Assembly: GCA_023399455.1 (NCBI GenBank)
Contig: JAEWPN010000002.1
Location: 1-6,906, forward strand
Source: Bacillota bacterium
GTDB taxonomy: Bacteria > Bacillota > Clostridia > Lachnospirales > Lachnospiraceae
Length of the DNA: 6,906 bases
Direction: 5' to 3'
Made by a program: the position numbers and the translations under genes. Below the pieces are notes generated by a model, which searched no databases, was not told where the DNA came from, and saw only the letters and a list, made by a program, of their open reading frames with translations. Positions 4,852 to 6,906 of this stretch are shown piece after piece. Each line of letters starts with the position of its first letter. Position 1 is the stretch's first letter.

Positions 4852-5631
4852 ATGATATTTGAAAGTCATGCCCATTATGACGATGAGGCGTTTGAAGAGG
4901 ACAGAGAGAAGCTTCTTGAAAGCCTTAAGGAAAACGGCATCGAATACGTAATAAATATAGGAGCAAGCATTCAGACTACGGCAAACACCATAGCCTTGAC
5001 GAAGAAGTATCCTTTTATATATGGTGCGGCAGGAGTACATCCTTCCGATACGGCGGAGCTTAACGAGGAAAAAATCGCATGGCTGAAGGAGCAATGCTTC
5101 CTTCCCAAAATTGTAGCTGTAGGGGAAATCGGGCTGGACTATTATTGGGACGAGCCGGATAGAGAGACCCAGAAAAAGTGGTTTGACAGGCAGCTTCAAA
5201 TGGCACGGGAGGTAGAACTTCCGATAATCATTCATTCCAGAGATGCCGCAAAGGATACGGTGGATATGATGAAGGCCGGGGGTGCGGAGGAGGTAGGCGG
5301 AGTTATTCACTGCTTTTCCTATACAAAGGAGACAGCGAGGGAATTCCTTGCGATGGGCTTTTCCTTCGGCATTGGGGGAGTCATCACCTTTAACAATGCG
5401 AAGAAACTGAGGGAAGCGGTGGAATATATCCCTATGGAGAACATTCTCCTGGAAACGGACAGCCCCTATCTGGCGCCTATGCCCTACAGAGGAAAAAGGA
5501 ATTCCTCTCTGAACCTTCCGCTTATTGCTGAGAAAATAGCGGAGGTTAAGGGGATTTCTTATGAGGAGGTAGTGGAAATAACCGCACGTAATGCGAAAAG
5601 GCTGTTTTTTAAAGAAAAGGGGGAAGGCTAA
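4852..5631 (+). CDS. tatD: TatD-family metal-dependent hydrolase (DNase)
   Basis: The 259-residue protein is of normal length for the family and folds as a TIM barrel of the amidohydrolase superfamily. Metal-site residues are all visible: the HxH of ESHAHYD (His6, His8), Glu92 in VAVGEIGLDYYWD, His128 in PIIIHSRDA, His153 in GVIHCFSYT and Asp203 in LLETDSPYLAP. GVHP (61-64) is a further signature. The usual Asp before HxH is Glu here (ESHAH), a mild change. TatD proteins are 3'-5' exonucleases and AP-type nucleases linked to DNA quality control. The ATG has only a weak AGGA (4840-4843). In many Firmicutes this gene neighbours rnmV and ksgA, but here its stop overlaps a LacI-type regulator. 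Confidence 0.94.
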   Translation: MIFESHAHYDDEAFEEDREKLLESLKENGIEYVINIGASIQTTANTIALTKKYPFIYGAAGVHPSDTAELNEEKIAWLKEQCFLPKIVAVGEIGLDYYWDEPDRETQKKWFDRQLQMAREVELPIIIHSRDAAKDTVDMMKAGGAEEVGGVIHCFSYTKETAREFLAMGFSFGIGGVITFNNAKKLREAVEYIPMENILLETDSPYLAPMPYRGKRNSSLNLPLIAEKIAEVKGISYEEVVEITARNAKRLFFKEKGEG

Positions 5632-6647
5632 TGACGATTAAAGATGTAGCTGAGAGAGCAGGAGTTTCAACATCAACGGTATCCATTGTGTTGAATAACA
5701 AAGGTCAGGAAAGAAAGATATCTGAAAAGACTCAGAAAAAAATATGGGATGTTATAAGGGAGATGGGTTACCATCCCAATGTAGTGGCCGGGACACTCCG
5801 CAGCAATTTGGAGGAACGGTTTACGTATTATATTACGATTTTCTGGACGTCTGATGAGCGGGATCGAATCATGATCCGTTTTCTCAGAGGGCTGCAGGAA
5901 CAGATCATGGAAAATAATCTGAATTGCGAATTGATTATAAAGCCATACATTAACGGACAGTTGCAGGAAGCTATGACGGAGCGGGTACTTAAGATGTGTC
6001 ATGGAATAATACTATGTAATGCGTCGGAGCAGGATATGGAATTTATAGACAGCGTCGATTTGGGTAAGCCAATGGTAATCTATAACCGTTACTCCGATAA
6101 TTATTGCAGCGTCAATATTGATGATCAGAACCTGGGCGAATATGCGGCCAGAGCATTTATTGAAAATAAATGTAAAAAGATTTTAATGCTTTCATCACCT
6201 GCAAGATTTAAAGGCATGGAGATAAGGAAAGAAGCTTTTGAGAACTATCTGTTTTCCTATCAGGTGTCGAAACCCTATCTCGTGACCGGAAAAGATACGA
6301 TAAGCAGCGGCTATGGACTGATTAACAAAGTAATGCAGGATCAAATTGAATTTGACAGCGTTTTTTGCAGTTCGGACGCTATTGCCATAGGTGCTGTAAG
6401 GGCCTTGCATGAAAAGGGAGTTAAGATTCCAAAAGATGTAAAAGTAATTGCAGTGGGAAATGGAGACGACGAACAGGAAATATATGCGATTCCTTCTTTG
6501 TCAGTAGCTAAAGTTCCGATCGAAGAGATGGGTAAGAAATGCATTATTCTTTTATACGATATTTTGAAATTCAGACAGAAGGAGATTATGAGAATAAAAG
6601 TTCCCGTTGAATATATTGCTAGAGAAAGTTGCCCTTCTGTTTTGTAA
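5631..6647 (+). CDS. LacI-family transcriptional regulator
   Basis: The 338-residue protein opens with the LacI HTH (TIKDVAERAGVSTSTVSIVLNN, 2-23) and hinge helix (PNVVAGTLR, 49-57; Leu57 is the residue expected to enter the minor groove). The periplasmic-binding-like core has NRYSDNYCSVNIDDQN (152-167), the FCSSDAIAIGAVRALHEKGVKIP block (245-267; Asp249 is a likely ligand contact) and PSLSVAKVPIEEMG (288-301). The first core strand, YYITIFWTSDERDR (66-79), is unlike the common 'IGVVVPDI' opening, so the effector may be unusual. The ATG overlaps the tatD stop (TAATG) and has AAGGGGG (5617-5623) at 7 nt. No sugar genes lie nearby in the window, so target and ligand are unknown. Overlapping hairpins follow the gene. 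Confidence 0.94.
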   Translation: MTIKDVAERAGVSTSTVSIVLNNKGQERKISEKTQKKIWDVIREMGYHPNVVAGTLRSNLEERFTYYITIFWTSDERDRIMIRFLRGLQEQIMENNLNCELIIKPYINGQLQEAMTERVLKMCHGIILCNASEQDMEFIDSVDLGKPMVIYNRYSDNYCSVNIDDQNLGEYAARAFIENKCKKILMLSSPARFKGMEIRKEAFENYLFSYQVSKPYLVTGKDTISSGYGLINKVMQDQIEFDSVFCSSDAIAIGAVRALHEKGVKIPKDVKVIAVGNGDDEQEIYAIPSLSVAKVPIEEMGKKCIILLYDILKFRQKEIMRIKVPVEYIARESCPSVL

Positions 6648-6702
6648 ATTGAAAATACAGAAATATAAATTTGGTAAAAATAAATAAAAAATCAAATAAA
6701 AA

Positions 6703-6729
6703 GTACAAACTGTGCAGTCTTGTTTGTAC
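6703..6729. repeat. Perfect 8-bp inverted repeat in the 3' region of the LacI gene
   Basis: GTACAAAC (6703-6710) and GTTTGTAC (6722-6729) enclose 11 bases, and TTGTACAA (6724-6731) is itself palindromic. No T-run follows, so this is not a standard terminator on the + strand. It may be an operator, an mRNA 3' hairpin or part of the alternative folds further on. Confidence 0.45.
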
Positions 6730-6738
6730 AATAAGACG

Positions 6739-6778
6739 AAAATACAATTGTTTATTAAAAAGCAGTTGTATTTTTTTT
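6739..6778 (+). terminator. AT-rich terminator hairpin A after the LacI-type gene
   Basis: Arms 6739-6753 and 6760-6774 pair over 15 positions (two are T·G wobbles) around the 6-base loop ATTAAA. A run of eight T (6771-6778) begins within the stem. It is low in GC but long and continuous, 91 bases after the stop codon, and probably ends the tatD operon transcript. Confidence 0.6.
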
Positions 6779-6804
6779 GCTTTATAGGAAACTGCTTATT
6801 TTTT
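6757..6804. terminator. Alternative hairpin B sharing an arm with hairpin A
   Basis: AAGCAGTT (6760-6767) pairs with AACTGCTT (6790-6797). With A6798 bulged, three more A-T pairs form (6757-6759 with 6799-6801), and T6 ends at 6804. The 5' arm is the same sequence as the 3' arm of hairpin A, so A and B exclude each other. Read leftward the stem is also followed by T-rich sequence, so B could serve both directions. Confidence 0.45.
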
Positions 6805-6810
6805 GAATTG

Positions 6811-6842
6811 TAAATAAATAATGCCCGCTGAAAAGCGGGCAT
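6811..6842 (-). terminator. GC-rich terminator of the leftward gene at the right edge
   Basis: ATGCCCGCT (6821-6829) and AGCGGGCAT (6834-6842) form a perfect 9-bp stem with a 4-base loop (GAAA on +, TTTC leftward). Leftward it is followed by TATTTATTTA, while rightward no T-run follows. It lies 20 bases after the stop of the partial leftward gene. Confidence 0.65.
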
Positions 6843-6862
6843 GGAAAACAGACGGTTTAGAA

Positions 6863-6906
6863 TTATAAGATATAAAACCCTTCTTCTCCTAAATCGTCAT
6901 CTTCAA
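6863..6906 (-). CDS. C-terminal end of an unrecognised leftward gene, cut by the window edge
   Basis: Read leftward from the window edge, one frame gives EDDDLGEEGFYIL and a TAA (6865-6863). The acidic, codon-like sequence placed just before a leftward GC-rich terminator supports a real gene end. Thirteen residues are too few to name a family. The gene is convergent with the LacI-type regulator. Confidence 0.5.
   Translation of the reverse strand, partial: EDDDLGEEGFYIL

Noticed and set aside
6552..6842. Leftward 96-residue frame across the end of the LacI-type gene
   Set aside because: It runs through the hairpin region and is very rich in Phe, Asn and Tyr, with no family likeness; it starts inside the terminator stem.

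Overview
This window looks like chromosomal DNA of a low-to-moderate G+C Firmicute. It is most likely a Clostridia member of the Lachnospiraceae type. The reasons are strong AGGAG-type ribosome sites, sigma-A-type promoters with 17-bp spacers, a Gram-positive type LexA box, and the protein types seen (RarA, a TatD hydrolase, WYL and GyrI-like regulators). It reads as ordinary core and accessory chromosome. I see no phage, insertion sequence or CRISPR signs. The window holds seven complete protein genes, two gene ends cut by the window edges, and one tRNA gene.

Left third (1-3180): the tail of a NYN/OST-HTH protein is followed by a four-gene cluster that looks like a small-molecule sensing island. 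Leftward, an AraC regulator with a fused GyrI-like effector domain overlaps by one base an ASCH/PUA-like small protein. Rightward from the same intergenic region, a WYL-domain regulator is followed by a stand-alone GyrI-like effector-binding protein. Two adjoining perfect inverted repeats lie just upstream of the stand-alone gene and overlap the WYL stop codon. Two GyrI-like modules around a WYL regulator suggest that the cluster senses, sequesters or breaks down a xenobiotic. The compound is unknown.

Middle (3201-4800): rarA (leftward) has a good extended -10 promoter, and a near-consensus LexA box sits on its start site. RarA begins with a motif resembling a sliding-clamp binding peptide. 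Upstream lies tRNA-Lys(CTT), also leftward, with its own promoter and a terminator hairpin that pairs fully only in the leftward RNA.

Right third (4750-6906): the tRNA promoter and the tatD promoter are back to back, and their -10 boxes form one 13-bp palindrome. tatD overlaps by one base an orphan LacI-family regulator. After it comes an AT-rich convergent intergenic region with overlapping hairpins, then a GC-rich terminator and the last codons of a leftward gene with an acidic C-terminus.

The most useful leads are the LexA box and clamp motif of rarA, the twin dyads before the stand-alone GyrI-like gene, and the shared -10 palindrome of tRNA-Lys and tatD.
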